Part shown: piece after piece, positions 5,776-6,586 of the stretch | How positions within the stretch are numbered: the first letter of the stretch is position 1 | How the letters are laid out: every line of letters begins with the position of its first letter | From: Ruminococcus sp. | GTDB taxonomy: Bacteria > Bacillota > Clostridia > Oscillospirales > Ruminococcaceae | Direction of reading: 5' to 3' | Assembly: GCA_029063695.1 (NCBI GenBank) | Contig: JAIDNR010000222.1 | Span: 1 to 6,586, forward strand | DNA length: 6,586 bases | The notes under the pieces: model-generated | What the model saw: only the letters and a program-made list of their open reading frames with translations | What the model was told of the DNA's origin: nothing | Databases searched by the model: none | Program-made: the position numbers and the translations under genes

Positions 5776-6586
5776 TTAGGAGGTTGAATTTTCAGCATAT
5801 GTTGAAAGTACCTGTGCTGCATCAGTTGCATCAATCATGCCGTCGCCATTGTGGTCGGCAAAGATATTGACATACTTCATTACAGGTTCACTTTGAGTTG
5901 AAAGTTCTGAATATGTTGCAAGAATTTTTGAGGCATCACCTGCATCAAGTATACCATCACAGTTCATGTCACCATTCTGAATTTCTGTCTCATATATGTT
6001 GTCATCATCTTTGTCGATAAATGCACGGATTTTCTGTGTTTCATCATCATATCTGAGGAGCAGGCTTCCCGAATCGGGTTCAATGCGGAACTCAAGTTTT
6101 GAGCTGCTACTGTCACTATATCCGAATATCATGTTTGCTAAATACGGCGAATAGGATTGAAGTAATATGCCGTCCTCACGGTCTGTCATTGTGAAATTTC
6201 CTGCATTGAATGCATTTGCTCTGAAATAATTGTAAGGAGATTTATATAATGGCTCTGTAGGAATAAGTTCAGCTATTGTATAATCCTCGTCATCTGCTTC
6301 AACACTTACTTTGTGTGCCGAAACATTTGCTGATTTTCCACTGCTTTTTGATGATATAAAAGCATATCCGTCTTTTGATTCGGCAGAAAAATTAATTTCA
6401 TATTGATCGGATTTGCTTGCATTGTCCTTGAATTTGAAACTGTAGCTGTCGGAAACAGGAATTTTAAGAGTGGGATTTAAATCAAGATAGAATGAATCAT
6501 ATGTATATTCACCTGCTGTCAATTCATATTCTTCATCTGTTTTTTCATATATCGGAATATATTCGTCAATATCTTCATTATATATC
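5776..6586 (-). CDS. Dockerin-containing extracellular protein (3' part; N-terminus outside window)
   Basis: The frame is open from the right edge to the TAA at 5778-5776, giving 269 visible residues. A TTG at 6522 could be taken for a start but has no evident ribosome site, and the frame continues upstream with similar acidic, tyrosine-rich composition, so the gene almost surely extends beyond the window. The last 65 residues (DNA 5973-5779) are a type I-like dockerin: two calcium-binding F-hand repeats, GDMNCDGILDAGD and ADHNGDGMIDATD, each followed by a short helix ending in TY. Dockerins attach secreted proteins to cohesins on scaffoldins. The roughly 200 residues before it look beta-rich and soluble, with no glycoside hydrolase motif I recognise; they could be a binding, adhesion or structural module. 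No signal peptide is visible because the N-terminus is missing. Confidence 0.88.
   Translation of the reverse strand, partial: IYNEDIDEYIPIYEKTDEEYELTAGEYTYDSFYLDLNPTLKIPVSDSYSFKFKDNASKSDQYEINFSAESKDGYAFISSKSSGKSANVSAHKVSVEADDEDYTIAELIPTEPLYKSPYNYFRANAFNAGNFTMTDREDGILLQSYSPYLANMIFGYSDSSSSKLEFRIEPDSGSLLLRYDDETQKIRAFIDKDDDNIYETEIQNGDMNCDGILDAGDASKILATYSELSTQSEPVMKYVNIFADHNGDGMIDATDAAQVLSTYAENSTS

Noticed and set aside
6520..6522. TTG as the start of the dockerin gene
   Set aside because: The frame stays open to the window edge, the upstream residues have the same composition, and there is no ribosome site or signal peptide after it.

Overview
The window looks like chromosomal DNA of a low-GC, anaerobic Firmicute, most likely a Ruminococcus-like member of the Oscillospiraceae. 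This is an inference. It rests on strong Shine-Dalgarno sites, consensus sigma-A promoters, Clostridia-style GGDEF/EAL and family 1 solute-binding proteins, and a C-terminal dockerin module of the kind common in cellulosome- or amylosome-forming ruminococci. No mobile element, CRISPR array, tRNA or rRNA was recognised.

Layout, left to right. (1) The extreme left edge holds what looks like the first few codons of a minus-strand gene with a near-perfect ribosome binding site; the rest lies outside. (2) pyrE (orotate phosphoribosyltransferase, minus strand) is a stand-alone unit with its own promoter and a strong hairpin terminator. (3) A divergent intergenic region of about 250 bases carries the pyrE promoter and a fully consensus sigma-A promoter pointing right. 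(4) That promoter drives a two-gene operon: a secreted lipoprotein of the ABC-transporter solute-binding family, then, after a 16-base gap, a 1020-residue membrane protein with a large extracytoplasmic sensor region, HAMP-like linker, PAS-like domain, GGDEF (diguanylate cyclase) and EAL (c-di-GMP phosphodiesterase) domains. The operon ends in a strong terminator. (5) Convergent with it is the 3' part of a gene for a dockerin-bearing extracellular protein, cut by the right edge.

The most interesting unit is the operon. It pairs a solute-binding lipoprotein with a c-di-GMP enzyme and has no transporter permease or ATPase, so the binding protein may act as the ligand-binding part of a sensor (like LuxP with LuxQ) rather than in uptake. 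Both enzymatic domains keep their catalytic residues, so the receptor could either raise or lower c-di-GMP. The nearby dockerin gene suggests a polysaccharide-degrading lifestyle, in which a sugar-type ligand would make sense, but nothing in the sequence identifies the ligand.
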